This document shows, one piece after another, positions 18,261 through 27,922 of a stretch of DNA of 64,000 bases (positions are counted from its first letter, which is position 1; each line of letters opens with the position of its first letter). The notes below the pieces were generated by a model. The model saw only the letters and a list, made by a program, of their open reading frames with translations. It was not told where the DNA came from and ran no database searches. The translations under genes and the position numbers were made by a program. This DNA comes from Candidatus Woesearchaeota archaeon (GTDB lineage: Archaea > Nanobdellota > Nanobdellia > SCGC-AAA011-G17 > UBA489): contig JAGVZA010000003.1 in NCBI GenBank assembly GCA_018302985.1, positions 1 to 64,000 on the forward strand, read 5' to 3'.

Positions 18261-19142
18261 TTATTTTGTGCTTTCTATTCTTTCCCAGTTATCCTGGTAG
18301 GTTTTCCCTGACTTTCTTTGCTTCTCTGCCTTATACCATATATAAAGGCGAACAGGAAATAAACACAGAGTCCAAATAACTTCCTTTATCTTTTTAGGGT
18401 ATTTTATTGCTTCTAATGGTCCTTTTGTAAGCTCATTAGTAAATGATTTAACAGTAGGAAAATCAGGAGCATATAGCTTTAATCTTTCATGACTTTTTGT
18501 GGTTCTTACTTTTTGTTTGATGAAATCTTTGAGATTGTTTGGGTATTTTACATATACTTTTGCTTCTGGAACATACTTGATTTTATATCCTTGCTTCCAT
18601 AACAGATAAGGAATAATTGAATCTTCTGCCACATCTACAGGTATTTTTCTTATTTTATTTCTAAATGCGAACAAATATCCGGAGCATTCTATAAACTTAT
18701 TTTGTTTGTTGAGTTTTTCTCTAATTTTATGAGCACCAGCATCCACTAAGAGATGACTCCAATATCCTAACATAGTATTTTTATCATTCGCTGCTACAGG
18801 TCTACCAGTTACACAACCTACTTGCTTATCTTCCAGTGCTTTTGCTAACTCTTCTATAGCATTTTCATCCATCCATACATCACCATCTGTTAAAATTAGT
18901 ATTTCACTTTTTACTTTAACAAATAACTCATTGAGAGCTCCTACTTTTCCTTTTCCTTTGTCTCTAAAGTAGCTTACTCTTTTATCTTTCTTTACATATT
19001 TCTTGATAACTTGTGCAGTTGGCTCATCTGGAGCAGCAACAATCACTTCATATTTTCTTTTTGTCTTGTTTTGCAATACTGCTTTGATAGCTCTTCCTAT
19101 TATTTCTGGTTCTTTAAATGAAGTTATGATAACTGAAATCAT
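18261..19142 (-). CDS. GT2 glycosyltransferase
   Basis: The GT-A domain begins ISVIITSFKEPEIIGRAI, with a DxD motif in ILTDGDVWMDE (about residues 83-93), an AEDSIIPYLLWKQGYK block and a basic IKQKVRTTKSHERL stretch similar to the QxxRW region of processive or N-acetylglucosaminyl-type GT2 enzymes. It is 293 residues with no clear membrane domain. It is the last of a three-gene operon (GT9-GT4-GT2) with 4-base overlaps. Confidence 0.82.
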   Translation of the reverse strand: MISVIITSFKEPEIIGRAIKAVLQNKTKRKYEVIVAAPDEPTAQVIKKYVKKDKRVSYFRDKGKGKVGALNELFVKVKSEILILTDGDVWMDENAIEELAKALEDKQVGCVTGRPVAANDKNTMLGYWSHLLVDAGAHKIREKLNKQNKFIECSGYLFAFRNKIRKIPVDVAEDSIIPYLLWKQGYKIKYVPEAKVYVKYPNNLKDFIKQKVRTTKSHERLKLYAPDFPTVKSFTNELTKGPLEAIKYPKKIKEVIWTLCLFPVRLYIWYKAEKQRKSGKTYQDNWERIESTK

Positions 19143-20257
19143 AGTGATCGATATATTCTCTCCAGTTGTGCTGCAATTTTATCCCAAGTGAGCTTTTCTG
19201 CTTTTTTTCTTCCTCGATTACCTAGTTCTTCTCTTAACTTTTTATTAGTCAAGAGTTTTTTTAATTTTTTTATGAGATCTTGATTATCTTCTTTGTTGAA
19301 TGTTAAACCTTCTACCCCAACTACTGATGGAATACCGCCCACATGTGATGCTAGGACTGGCTTTGCTTGGGCCATTGCTTCTATTAAAGTAATACCGAAG
19401 GCATCATACTCTGTAGGATGGAGAAAAACATCACATGCAGCATAAGCCTGCATCTTTTCTTCTTCTGAACAACGACCTATCATCTTCACATTCTTTATTT
19501 TCTTCTCTCGAATACTGTTTTCGATTCTTTTTCTATCTGGACCATCACCAACAATCACAAATGTAGCTTCTTTACATTGAGGAGCAATTGCAACAATTCT
19601 ATCAATTCCTTTACTTGGATGTATTCTTCCTAAATAAAGCACCATCAATCCACTGATTTTGTGTTTTTTTCTAAATATAGTGCTGTTTCTTTTTTTGAGA
19701 TAGTCTTTTTTAATTCCTGGCGGTAAGATAACTACATTTTTTTTCTTTCCAAACTTATTCAGTAACCATCTTTCCTCTGCTTTTGTTTGGACAATAACTT
19801 TATCCGCCATATAAAGCAGCAAATCTCCTAGTGTTTTATCAAATAAAGGAATAACTAGATTCATTAGTGGTGAACGAAGTTCTGTGGGATACTCTGGCCA
19901 ATGTACTCCGAGTACTGTTTTCTTTCCTCGAAGCTTTGCAATCAATAAAGTCAAGTTATGGGGTTGTCTAAATGCATTTACATGCAAGATATCATAATCT
20001 TCAGTTAGTGCTTTCCACCATGCTAGTGGAAAAAAAGGAGTATAGTAACTTAATTTAGCTACAGTTGGCAATCTTTCTATGGTTACATTGTTGATTTCTT
20101 CTTTTTTCTTTAAAGATATACCTGATCTTAATGAGTCTGATGTCCAAACTACTATTTCATGTCCTAGTTTTGCTAGCTCTTTTGTTTCTTCAAGCAAGTG
20201 TGTTTCCATACCACCTTCTACAGGATAAAAGAAAGAACAAACGCGAATTATTTTCAT
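19139..20257 (-). CDS. GT4 glycosyltransferase
   Basis: This retaining GT-B enzyme is 372 residues. The N-terminal glycine-rich loop PVEGGMETHLLEETKEL and the C-terminal domain LYLGRIHPSKGIDRI, with the EX7E-type region FGITLIEAMAQAKPVL and SHVGGIPSV, are diagnostic. Both neighbours overlap by 4 bases (start within the GT9 stop, stop within the GT2 start), so the three are co-transcribed. Sugar and acceptor are unknown. Confidence 0.87.
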   Translation of the reverse strand: MKIIRVCSFFYPVEGGMETHLLEETKELAKLGHEIVVWTSDSLRSGISLKKKEEINNVTIERLPTVAKLSYYTPFFPLAWWKALTEDYDILHVNAFRQPHNLTLLIAKLRGKKTVLGVHWPEYPTELRSPLMNLVIPLFDKTLGDLLLYMADKVIVQTKAEERWLLNKFGKKKNVVILPPGIKKDYLKKRNSTIFRKKHKISGLMVLYLGRIHPSKGIDRIVAIAPQCKEATFVIVGDGPDRKRIENSIREKKIKNVKMIGRCSEEEKMQAYAACDVFLHPTEYDAFGITLIEAMAQAKPVLASHVGGIPSVVGVEGLTFNKEDNQDLIKKLKKLLTNKKLREELGNRGRKKAEKLTWDKIAAQLERIYRSL

Positions 20258-21372
20258 GGAAATACCTCTGCAACTTTTGCTACTACATCACTTTCGTAAA
20301 TGGAACGCATACATTCATAATTTTTCTTATACACACAGTATGTTCTTCGACACCCAACACAAGCTTCTTTTTCTTTCCAAATATAAGTGCTTTTTTTAGA
20401 AGTTGGACCCCAACAGGTAGGGATGTCGCGCCCGAATAACACTACTATAGGTGTTTTTGTAGTCGAAGCAATATGGGTCATGGAAGTATCGACGGTAATA
20501 ATAAGGTCTACTTGGTCTGCTAAAGCTACTAGTTGTTGTAAAGTTGTTCTTCCTGCAAGATTATGTGTTTTTTCTCTTTGTCTGATATTGTTCATTATAT
20601 ATTCTATATCGTGATGATCTTCTTTTGCTCCTGTGAACAGGATTGTTGCTTTATATTTTGTTATTAGTATATCGGCAAGTCTTGCAAATCTTTCTGGAAT
20701 CCATCGGTTGGACGGGCTTTTAGATGCAGTATGCATAATTATCTTCTTTCCTTTCCAATGATTAAGGAATTTTTTTACAATTTTTTCAGCTTTTGCATCA
20801 AGAGCGATTTCTAATTTAGGTTTTTCTTTTGGATGTATGTTCATTGCTCGAAGAACATCTAAATTATCTTCCATTTTATGCTGCCATTTCAGATTTGGTT
20901 TCACTTTTTTATTCAAAAAGAAGCCCTTGCCTGAAAACATACCTACTTTTGTTGCACCAACACGATATTTTACTCCTCCTAAGAGTAGCAAGGAACTTAT
21001 TTTGAAAGAACCTGGATGCAGAATTACCCCTAGATCATATTTTTTTTCTTTAATTTTTTGTACTGTTTCTTTCCAACTCTTATATATCATAATTTCATCA
21101 ATATTTTTGTTGCCTTCTGCTAAAAGTTTTGTTTCTGGTTTAATCAGGATGTCTATTTTAGCATTTTTGTATTTTTCTCGAAGCGCCTTAAAAGTTGGTG
21201 TAGCTACAACGAAGTCTCCTAGTTGCAACATCTCAATAATCAATATACGATTTACTTTTTGAGGAAATTTTTTGAATTTAAATGGATTTAACACTAGATA
21301 GAGCAGATAATCTAATTGCACTATTTTATCACGTAGCTTGTCTTCTATACGTCTTAAGGGATGTATTGGCAT
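20254..21372 (-). CDS. GT9 (heptosyltransferase-like) glycosyltransferase
   Basis: This GT-B protein of 372 residues has ILIIEMLQLGDFVVATPTFKAL at the N-domain, TASKSPSNRWIPERFARLAD in the C-domain and the donor-site motif TVDTSMTHIASTTKTPIVVLFG. A cysteine cluster near the C-terminus (CVGCRRTYC...C) occurs in many GT9 proteins. It opens the GT9-GT4-GT2 operon. The TATA-like GGTTTTTAAAGCC at 21389-21401 is about 23 bases before ATG 21372. It would add a sugar to an outer-surface glycan; heptose itself is not implied. Confidence 0.85.
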   Translation of the reverse strand: MPIHPLRRIEDKLRDKIVQLDYLLYLVLNPFKFKKFPQKVNRILIIEMLQLGDFVVATPTFKALREKYKNAKIDILIKPETKLLAEGNKNIDEIMIYKSWKETVQKIKEKKYDLGVILHPGSFKISSLLLLGGVKYRVGATKVGMFSGKGFFLNKKVKPNLKWQHKMEDNLDVLRAMNIHPKEKPKLEIALDAKAEKIVKKFLNHWKGKKIIMHTASKSPSNRWIPERFARLADILITKYKATILFTGAKEDHHDIEYIMNNIRQREKTHNLAGRTTLQQLVALADQVDLIITVDTSMTHIASTTKTPIVVLFGRDIPTCWGPTSKKSTYIWKEKEACVGCRRTYCVYKKNYECMRSIYESDVVAKVAEVFP

Positions 21373-21416
21373 CTTATCAAGAATTAGATTGGCTTTAAAA
21401 ACCTTTATCTGTCAGT

Positions 21417-22907
21417 CTAAGCCGCTTTCTGGCTATAGAGACAAAAGCCACCATTTTCTGCCTTTAAAGAAAAACCACACTGTTCAAAGAAACTACAACT
21501 TTCTTTTCCTATTACTTCAGTTGTTTCTAATATTTCCATTTTTTCTGTGAACTGTTTACAATCTTTATTTACATGCGCCTGACTTAGTAATTCTATCTCT
21601 TGCTTATACTCTTTATTTTTTACATGAATATAATGTCCATTGTAGGTACTTTTTTGATGATAGATTGCAGCATAAGCTACAATTGCTTTTGGATAAATGC
21701 TTGGTGGTAGACCAAATAAAGCATATCTCTCCTCAATTTTTGGAATAAGTTCAAGCAAATCTTGTACTTCTTTATTCGGAACTTCAAAATAGACAGTATA
21801 GAAAAGAGCAATACTACAACTTATGACTATGGCAGCAAAAACTCCTATATGGAGGATCATTTTATTTCCTTTTGATTCATTAAATATTTGTATAAGACAG
21901 TATGCTCCAAGTATAATAAAGAGTGAAAAATAAGGACTAGGAAAAATATCCTTTAATGCAGGTATAAATGCAGTAATTCTTGTTGCAAATGCTATAGCTA
22001 ATACTATTAGTGGTGCAAAGAAATACAGTGTTGTTTTTTCTTTCCTTTCTTTCCACATGAGATAGAACAATATCACAAATATTAGTGGGAATATGAAAGC
22101 ACCTGCTTGTTTTAATAACAATTCTTTTTGGAACATCAACAACCATCTTCCTTGTTCTAAAGAAGTTACAACACTATCTCCCAGATTAATCACATAAGGT
22201 ATAGACCAGAATGTTGTTAGTAGAAATCCTATGACGGCAGCACTAATTGCTTTAAATCTTTCACTTCCTTTTTTACAAAGTACGAAACCAAGGAAAAGCA
22301 TTGCAGCAAAAATTGCGACAGCAACATAAGTAAGAATAATAGCGGCAAAAACTAAAGAGGTCCAATATATCTTTGCGTCAATTTTCTTATCTTTGTAGTA
22401 TAATAATATCCAGAACAACATAATGAACCACACCCACGCTAACATCTCATGTGGTCTTCCTGTTCTGAGAAACCCTCTAATGGCGTTAGCATTTGCAAAT
22501 ACGATTAGAAAAAATAATACCCTTAACCAAGGCTTGATGTTCAAATGTTTACCAAATTTATAAATAAACACAAAAGCTATGATTAATGTGATTATTACTG
22601 CGATGAATGTTGCAATCTTGACATCTCCAGAAATAATATACCAAGGATATGCAAACCAATACCAACCTGGCGGTGTAAAGAGAAATGCTGTAAACCCATT
22701 ATACCAATATTGACAGATCTGATGGAAACCGCAGGCATCTAAGAAAAAAAGTTGTGCCATGTAAGAACTGATATCATTGATATTGTCTGTTGGAAAGTAT
22801 TTTGTAATTTTTGCAAAATCAAGCAGTCTAATAATCAGAGTTATTGCTAAGAGAATAATCGATGCTCCAATAGTCCATTTCTTCCAATTAATCTTCCTGA
22901 TTTTCAT
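21417..22907 (-). CDS. polytopic membrane protein, probable GT-C-type glycosyltransferase
   Basis: The protein is 496 residues with about 11 hydrophobic helices. An external loop after the first helix holds acidic residues (FPTDNINDISSY) and is followed by an aromatic FTPPGWYWFAYPWYI segment. The C-terminal soluble tail of about 100 residues has several Cys and ends near the membrane surface. The layout resembles GT-C or PTPS-related membrane proteins that accompany glycosylation genes, but no decisive catalytic motif is visible. It is a single gene with its TATA near 22928-22940. Confidence 0.55.
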   Translation of the reverse strand: MKIRKINWKKWTIGASIILLAITLIIRLLDFAKITKYFPTDNINDISSYMAQLFFLDACGFHQICQYWYNGFTAFLFTPPGWYWFAYPWYIISGDVKIATFIAVIITLIIAFVFIYKFGKHLNIKPWLRVLFFLIVFANANAIRGFLRTGRPHEMLAWVWFIMLFWILLYYKDKKIDAKIYWTSLVFAAIILTYVAVAIFAAMLFLGFVLCKKGSERFKAISAAVIGFLLTTFWSIPYVINLGDSVVTSLEQGRWLLMFQKELLLKQAGAFIFPLIFVILFYLMWKERKEKTTLYFFAPLIVLAIAFATRITAFIPALKDIFPSPYFSLFIILGAYCLIQIFNESKGNKMILHIGVFAAIVISCSIALFYTVYFEVPNKEVQDLLELIPKIEERYALFGLPPSIYPKAIVAYAAIYHQKSTYNGHYIHVKNKEYKQEIELLSQAHVNKDCKQFTEKMEILETTEVIGKESCSFFEQCGFSLKAENGGFCLYSQKAA

Positions 22908-22989
22908 ACTCTTTTTTTCATTATTTAGGGCTATAAATGTTTCCTTTAAGCCTTATTTCTTCTTTTGTATTGTGATCCTTGCATAAACC

Positions 22990-22999
22990 TTATAAATAG
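22990..22999 (+). promoter_or_regulatory. TATA box of methyltransferase gene
   Basis: CCTTATAAATAG is centred about 24 bases before ATG 23018, with an A/C-rich BRE-like CATAAAC ahead. It opens the second plus-strand array; the divergent gene has a separate TATA box near 22928-22940. Confidence 0.5.
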
Positions 23000-23017
23000 T
23001 TTTTCTGCTTTCTTTTT

Positions 23018-23770
23018 ATGCGTTCACTAACACAACAGCAGTCACATCAAGAAGCAGGATACTTCTTTCCTTATCATTATTTGGACTTGTCTGTTCCTGA
23101 ATACACTTATCTTTGGCACATAGAATATCTCAACTATCTTCAAACTGTTAAACAGTTATTAAAGTCCTATAATTGTAAATCTGTTCTTGATACAGGTTGT
23201 GGAGATGGTCGTTTTTGTTATGAACTCAAAAAAGATGGGTTTACAGTAACCGGAGTCGATTATTCGGAACGTGCTCTCCAATTCGCTAAGGCGTTTAATC
23301 CAGAAGTTCCTTTTTCTGTTCAAAATATAGAACATCTTCGCTTTAAGCAACAATTTGATGCTGTTGTTTTAATAGAAACTTTAGAACATATTATTCCAGA
23401 ACGTATTCCTTTGGTTCTCAAGAGTATTGCTAATATCATGCATAAAAATAGCATCTTTATTATTACTGTTCCGACCACTAATCAACCATTAGCAGACAAA
23501 CACTACCAACATTTTACTCCCAATCATTTGACTGCAACATTATCTTCTTATTTTACCATTGTTCAGCTTCTTGGAGATTCCAACACTGGCTATAAAAGAT
23601 CTGTTTATCTTTTTCTTAAAAAAATCTGCTATCTTCTTTTTCCCCTTAGAAAAAAGCTTCCTTTTATTCAACGAGGCCTTGTTTTTTTACAATCCTATTA
23701 TAAAAAGCATTTAGCAAATGGAGATCCCAACACCTCTCTTCGCCTTATTGCTGTTTGCAAGAAAAAATAG
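23018..23770 (+). CDS. SAM-dependent class I methyltransferase
   Basis: Motif I is SVLDTGCGDGRFCYEL (about residues 55-70), followed by GVDYSERAL and VLIETLEHIIPE, then a Cys-poor basic C-terminal tail with hydrophobic segments. At 250 residues it fits Methyltransf_23/UbiG-like proteins. It stands first in a run of glycan genes (methyltransferase, GT4, methyltransferase, GT2, methyltransferase), each with its own short upstream gap and TATA-like box. Confidence 0.8.
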   Translation: MRSLTQQQSHQEAGYFFPYHYLDLSVPEYTYLWHIEYLNYLQTVKQLLKSYNCKSVLDTGCGDGRFCYELKKDGFTVTGVDYSERALQFAKAFNPEVPFSVQNIEHLRFKQQFDAVVLIETLEHIIPERIPLVLKSIANIMHKNSIFIITVPTTNQPLADKHYQHFTPNHLTATLSSYFTIVQLLGDSNTGYKRSVYLFLKKICYLLFPLRKKLPFIQRGLVFLQSYYKKHLANGDPNTSLRLIAVCKKK

Positions 23771-23820
23771 CACTTTTTCATTGACGTAAGACATTTAAAC
23801 AACCCTACTGTCTTTTTCCT

Positions 23821-25008
23821 ATGAAACTCTCTTCAATTCAAGTTCTTTATTCAGCACTTGATGTGGATTATCCTGGAACTCATGGAGGCTCAACGCACGT
23901 TGGAGAGGCAGCACTCTCTTTAGCTACTCTTTGTCAGCATGTTTTCTTACTCTGTAAACATACTCAAGGACAGCCCTTTGTTGAACGTCGTTCTCATCTT
24001 ACTATCTATCGTTTTCCTATTCCCTCAATTTCTTTTCTTCGTGTTCTTTGTTATTTCTTTTATCCTTTTTTCTTTTCACTCTTTCTCTTTTTATTTCACA
24101 ATATTTCTTTAGTCTATGAACGTGGACGTATTTTTGGCGGCGGAGCTATCTTGACTGGCTCTCTTTTCAGAAAAAAAACTGTCTATGAACTTAATGAACC
24201 CATTTTAGGAGTTCCTGTTGCTCTTAGTACACTGAAAAAACCTTCCTTCCTCTATACTATACTCTTTGCATGGCACACTTTTATTCTACGTTGCAGCAGC
24301 TTTGTTACTCTTACTCATAAATCATCACTTGATGGCATTTCTCATCCTCATGTTCTCTTAATTCATTATGGTGCAAATCCAGATATCTTTAGTCCGCAAC
24401 CGCCTGATCCTTCCTTAGTATCTACTTACAATCTTACACCAGGGAAAACACTTCTCTATGTTGGAAGTTTTTCTCGCTGGCATGCTTGCGACTCTCTTCT
24501 TCGTGCTTTTGCACAAGTTGTACGTCATGAAAAGTCTGCTAAACTGCTTATGGTTGGAAAAGGTGAACAAGTAAATTCCCTTATGAGTTTAACTAAACGC
24601 CTACGACTGACTAAATCTGTTTTTTTTATTGGTAAAATTCCTTTAAAAGAAGTTCCTCGTTATATTAATGTGAGTGATATTTGTTTTGCTCTTTTTGACC
24701 GCAATTATCTTCCCTTTCAACTCTTTGGCTATTATTATTCTCCTATAAAACTTCATGAATACAAATCTTGCGGCAAGGCAGTCATAGCAAGTGACTATCC
24801 TCAACTTAGAGAACTTGTACAAAATGATGTTAATGGCTATACTGTGTGTGAAACTGATATTCCCAAACTTCAAAAAACTATTCAATCCCTTCTTCAACGG
24901 CCAGCACTTCTCAAAAAGATGGGGATCTATAATCGACGAGAAGTTTTGCGCAAATATACCTGGGACAAATTTAACCTTACTATTCTAGAGAAGATTTTTA
25001 AACAGTAA
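23821..25008 (+). CDS. GT4 glycosyltransferase
   Basis: GT-B protein of 395 residues with a DYPGTHGGSTHVGEAALSL N-terminal loop and a C-domain LYVGSFSRWHACDSLLRAF. The donor-site stretch IKLHEYKSCGKAVIASDYP has Glu/Lys positions as in the GT4 family, though the EX7E motif is atypical. A central hydrophobic stretch (about residues 65-95) suggests tight membrane association. An ACATTTAAAC box (about 23790-23799) lies about 25 bases before the ATG. Confidence 0.82.
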   Translation: MKLSSIQVLYSALDVDYPGTHGGSTHVGEAALSLATLCQHVFLLCKHTQGQPFVERRSHLTIYRFPIPSISFLRVLCYFFYPFFFSLFLFLFHNISLVYERGRIFGGGAILTGSLFRKKTVYELNEPILGVPVALSTLKKPSFLYTILFAWHTFILRCSSFVTLTHKSSLDGISHPHVLLIHYGANPDIFSPQPPDPSLVSTYNLTPGKTLLYVGSFSRWHACDSLLRAFAQVVRHEKSAKLLMVGKGEQVNSLMSLTKRLRLTKSVFFIGKIPLKEVPRYINVSDICFALFDRNYLPFQLFGYYYSPIKLHEYKSCGKAVIASDYPQLRELVQNDVNGYTVCETDIPKLQKTIQSLLQRPALLKKMGIYNRREVLRKYTWDKFNLTILEKIFKQ

Positions 25009-25024
25009 TTCTGCCTTTTTACCT

Positions 25025-25900
25025 ATGTCTTTTTCATCCTCGGATTTGGAAGCTGTAAAGTGCTTATTATGCCACGCAGATGATGCAGAACCTAGATTTA
25101 CCAAAGATGGACTCCAAGTAGTTCGCTGCAGGAGATGTCATCTTCTTTATGTCAATCCACGTCTTACTGCGAAAGCCTTGAGCAGATTATATAATAATGA
25201 TGAAATTTCTCCACACTCTTATTATCGTGAGACTCGTCTAGCAGACCAGAAAACATTTTCCAAACGTCTTGATCTTCTCCAACAACTCTTAGGAAATAAA
25301 AAGAAAATTCGTATTTTAGATATTGGTTGTAATATTGGCACTCTTTTATTCGAAGCAGAAAAACGAGGATGGGAATGTCACGGCATAGATATTAATGCTC
25401 AAGTCAAATCCTTCTTTAAAAATTCAAAAGTTGAACTTCGCATAGGTGATGTGATCAAATCTTCTTATCTAAAAAACTCTTTTGATTTAATTATTATGAA
25501 TGACTTAATAGAACATATTCCTAATCCTCAACAACTTCTTCTCAAAGTTAATGCCTTGCTTAAATCTGATGGATTGGTTTTTATGGTGACGCCAGATGGT
25601 GGTAGTTTTATGGCGCGTATATTAGGAAAAAGATGGTTCCATTTAAAACCTAGAGAACATTTGTATTATTTTTCTAAAACTCATCTTCGCAGACTCTTTC
25701 GTGATACTGGATTCATGGTTACCTCTTTCCAGCACTTAGGTCGTTATCGCTCTCTTGATACTTTAGCAACAAAATCAGCTTCTTTATTTGGTCCTTTGTC
25801 TCACTTTGTACATAAGGTCTTTAGGTTCCTTCATCTTGATCGCCTAGTTGTGCCTTTTAATCTCTATGATGAATATGCGATTATAGCACGAAAAAGTTAA
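25025..25900 (+). CDS. SAM methyltransferase with N-terminal zinc ribbon
   Basis: Residues 13-38 form a zinc ribbon (C13-X2-C16 ... C35-X2-C38), as in the Methyltransf_13/23 glycan and antibiotic-sugar methyltransferases. Motif I is ILDIGCNIGTLLFEAEKRG (about residues 98-116), followed by GIDIN and IIMNDLIEHIPNP. It is 291 residues long. Zn-ribbon class I enzymes of this layout often methylate nucleotide-linked or polymer sugars. It starts 16 bases after the GT4 stop. Confidence 0.84.
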   Translation: MSFSSSDLEAVKCLLCHADDAEPRFTKDGLQVVRCRRCHLLYVNPRLTAKALSRLYNNDEISPHSYYRETRLADQKTFSKRLDLLQQLLGNKKKIRILDIGCNIGTLLFEAEKRGWECHGIDINAQVKSFFKNSKVELRIGDVIKSSYLKNSFDLIIMNDLIEHIPNPQQLLLKVNALLKSDGLVFMVTPDGGSFMARILGKRWFHLKPREHLYYFSKTHLRRLFRDTGFMVTSFQHLGRYRSLDTLATKSASLFGPLSHFVHKVFRFLHLDRLVVPFNLYDEYAIIARKS

Positions 25901-25925
25901 AAACACACCTTTCCGTGTCTTTTCC

Positions 25926-26642
25926 ATGAAAACAGTTGTTGTTGTTCCTACTTATAATGAATCAAGCAATATTACTCTCTTATTACAAGCTTTACTTAAA
26001 CTTAAACTACCTAATTCTCATTTTTTAGTTGTTGATGATAATAGTCCTGATGGAACAGCAGAACGTGTTCTTGATCTGCAAAAGAAACATAAACAAGTCC
26101 ATCTTTTACTCAGAACAAAAGAAAGAGGCAGAGGCAGTGCGGGTATTGCCGGATATAAACAAGCTTTAGCCATGGGAGCAGATGTTATTTGTGAAATGGA
26201 TGCAGATTTTTCTCATGATCCTCGTTATTTACCTTCTCTTTTGCAAGGATTAGCACATGCAGATGTTGTTTTAGGTTCTCGAGAGATTGAGGGTGGCAGA
26301 GATGATGATCGTCCGTTGCGTCGTCAATTGCTTACTAAGTGCGCTAATTTTTATATTCGCTTTTTTTTAGGACTTCATGTCAAAGACTGCAATTCTGGCT
26401 ATCGTTGTTTTAAAAGAAAAGTTCTAGAAACGATTGATCTTGATCATATGCTTGCTCAAGGTCCTGATCTAGTGCAAGAAGTTTTGTATAAATCACATCT
26501 GAAAGGGTTTCATATTGCAGAAGTTCCTATTTCTTTTGTAGAACGCAAACATGGTATTTCTAAGCTAGGCTATAAACATCTCTATAAGGGCTATTTTATG
26601 GTGCTTAAACTGCGACTTCTGAAGCTTTTTGGACGACTTTAA
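25926..26642 (+). CDS. polyprenyl/dolichyl-phosphate mannose synthase (DPM1-like GT2)
   Basis: All DPM1 landmarks are present: VVVPTYNESSNI at the start, VVDDNSPDGT (35-44), the GRGSAGIAGYKQAL segment, the metal site MDADFSHDP (91-99), GSREIEGG and DCNSGYRCFKRKVL. The 238-residue length equals single-domain soluble DPM1 forms. It would make polyprenyl-P-mannose (or another hexose) for the GT39-like enzymes in this window. No TATA box is evident in the 25-base gap, so it is likely co-transcribed with the zinc-ribbon methyltransferase. Confidence 0.9.
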   Translation: MKTVVVVPTYNESSNITLLLQALLKLKLPNSHFLVVDDNSPDGTAERVLDLQKKHKQVHLLLRTKERGRGSAGIAGYKQALAMGADVICEMDADFSHDPRYLPSLLQGLAHADVVLGSREIEGGRDDDRPLRRQLLTKCANFYIRFFLGLHVKDCNSGYRCFKRKVLETIDLDHMLAQGPDLVQEVLYKSHLKGFHIAEVPISFVERKHGISKLGYKHLYKGYFMVLKLRLLKLFGRL

Positions 26643-26684
26643 TTCCTTCGTAATCTTTTTAAACTGTTTTCTTTCCTTCTTCCT

Positions 26685-27536
26685 ATGGATAAACGAACAC
26701 TCTTAAATGAAATTTATTCTGAAAAGTTTCTTTCCAATTGGGTTACTCCCCACACTATCTTTACTTCCCGCAGAAAGATTAACCAACACGTCGAACGATT
26801 ATTTTTTACTTGTCTTAAGAAGCTGCAGAAATCACCCCTTTCTGTTGGCGATGTAGGCACTTATTATGGCGCGACACTCTTTTATTTTTTGTCCAAAACG
26901 ATGTCAGATCCTATTACTTATACTGGATATGACATAGATCCTGCGAAGCTTGATTGTGCTAATTCCTATCGTAAACAACTGATTACAAAACACCTACAGC
27001 AAAGACTCTCCTTTTTGCCTCATAATATTGAGAAAGCACCTTTACCTCATAAACATGACATTCTTCTTTGTGTGGAAACTATTGAACATGTACATGAAGT
27101 TCAACGCACTTTGCAGCATATGTTTGATTCTTTACAACCTGGAGGATTTCTTATTCTTTCTACTCCCAATAAAAGAAATCTTCTCAAATATTTAATTCCT
27201 TTTAGAAAAAATGTCAAAGAACATGTTGAACACGATGATCATGGCAAAGGTGGGGAAGATATTGCTGACAAACTCTTTCATGCTACGATCCCGGATCTTG
27301 ATGGAGATAAACATTGGTCTGTTATGACTTTACAAGAGATTAAACAAGCGCTTTGTACAACTGGATTTCAGATACATACCATTCAAAGAGGGCCTTTAAT
27401 TTATGGAGGTACTTTTTTTGATAATCATCCTTTACTTACTTCATTAGCGAATGTTTTTGATGAAGTTCTTAATTTCTTGCCTTTCACTAAACAAATTACT
27501 TTTGATTTTATTCTTCTTGTACAAAAACCTCTATAA
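26685..27536 (+). CDS. SAM-dependent class I methyltransferase
   Basis: The SAM-binding motif is SVGDVGTYYGATLFYFLSK (about residues 53-71) rather than the usual DxGxG form. GYDID as the acidic loop and ILLCVETIEHVHEVQ with GGFLILSTPNKRN complete the Methyltransf_23 pattern. At 283 residues it closes the second plus-strand glycan run. A TCTTTTTAAAC box (26651-26662) precedes ATG 26685 by about 27 bases. Confidence 0.76.
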   Translation: MDKRTLLNEIYSEKFLSNWVTPHTIFTSRRKINQHVERLFFTCLKKLQKSPLSVGDVGTYYGATLFYFLSKTMSDPITYTGYDIDPAKLDCANSYRKQLITKHLQQRLSFLPHNIEKAPLPHKHDILLCVETIEHVHEVQRTLQHMFDSLQPGGFLILSTPNKRNLLKYLIPFRKNVKEHVEHDDHGKGGEDIADKLFHATIPDLDGDKHWSVMTLQEIKQALCTTGFQIHTIQRGPLIYGGTFFDNHPLLTSLANVFDEVLNFLPFTKQITFDFILLVQKPL

Positions 27537-27663
27537 AAAACTATTTCTTTTTTTCACTAATAAGTCAATTTTATTAAAATTAATATATCTATATACTCAC
27601 TATCAAACCCAGAAACACTCTGTAATTTCATCTTAAATCTAGGAGCATAAAGCTTATATAGTT

Positions 27664-27673
27664 GTTATATAAC
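27664..27673. promoter_or_regulatory. palindrome overlapping the TATA region of the toxin-antitoxin pair
   Basis: GTTATATAAC is a perfect 10-base palindrome inside a longer imperfect repeat (TATATAGTT ... AACTAATATA). It sits about 24 bases before the antitoxin ATG, exactly where the TATA box should be. An antitoxin or antitoxin-toxin complex bound here would block TBP, the usual autoregulation of such pairs. The 156-base gap before the antitoxin gene holds nothing else recognisable. Confidence 0.5.
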
Positions 27674-27691
27674 TAATATATAGGTATTACT

Positions 27692-27922
27692 ATGACTCAA
27701 CAATCTACCGTACTCTTAGAGAAAAATACTATAGAAACTCTCAAGAAAGCAAAGGAATATCCTCGACAAACCTATGATGAACTCCTTAAAGAAATGATAA
27801 CTGTCTTTCTCAAACATAAAAAGCAACGGCAAGAGTATGATTTCTTTCTACACAAGATTCAACAACCTAAAATGAAAGAACTTTGGGATAACAAAGAAGA
27901 CGAAGCGTGGGAACGTGCATAA
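27692..27922 (+). CDS. putative antitoxin of a MazEF/PemIK-like module
   Basis: A 76-residue, charged, largely helical protein with a first half (STVLLEKNTIETLKKAKEY and then QTYDELLKEMI) that resembles the beta-strand plus two helices of ribbon-helix-helix antitoxins. The C-terminal half is an acidic/aromatic tail (MKELWDNKEDEAWERA) of the sort that wraps MazF. It overlaps the toxin gene by 8 bases. The family assignment rests mainly on this position. Confidence 0.7.
   Translation: MTQQSTVLLEKNTIETLKKAKEYPRQTYDELLKEMITVFLKHKKQRQEYDFFLHKIQQPKMKELWDNKEDEAWERA

Noticed and set aside
20325..20420. Cysteine cluster at the C-terminus of the GT9 protein as a possible metal site novelty
   Set aside because: A Cys-rich C-terminal segment is common in GT9 heptosyltransferase-like proteins.
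20837..21262. 141-residue open frame opposite the GT9 gene
   Set aside because: Antisense shadow; composition mirrors the real gene.
25895..25920. ACAC...GTGT hairpin before the DPM1-like gene as a terminator
   Set aside because: The stem is only four bases, too weak to call.
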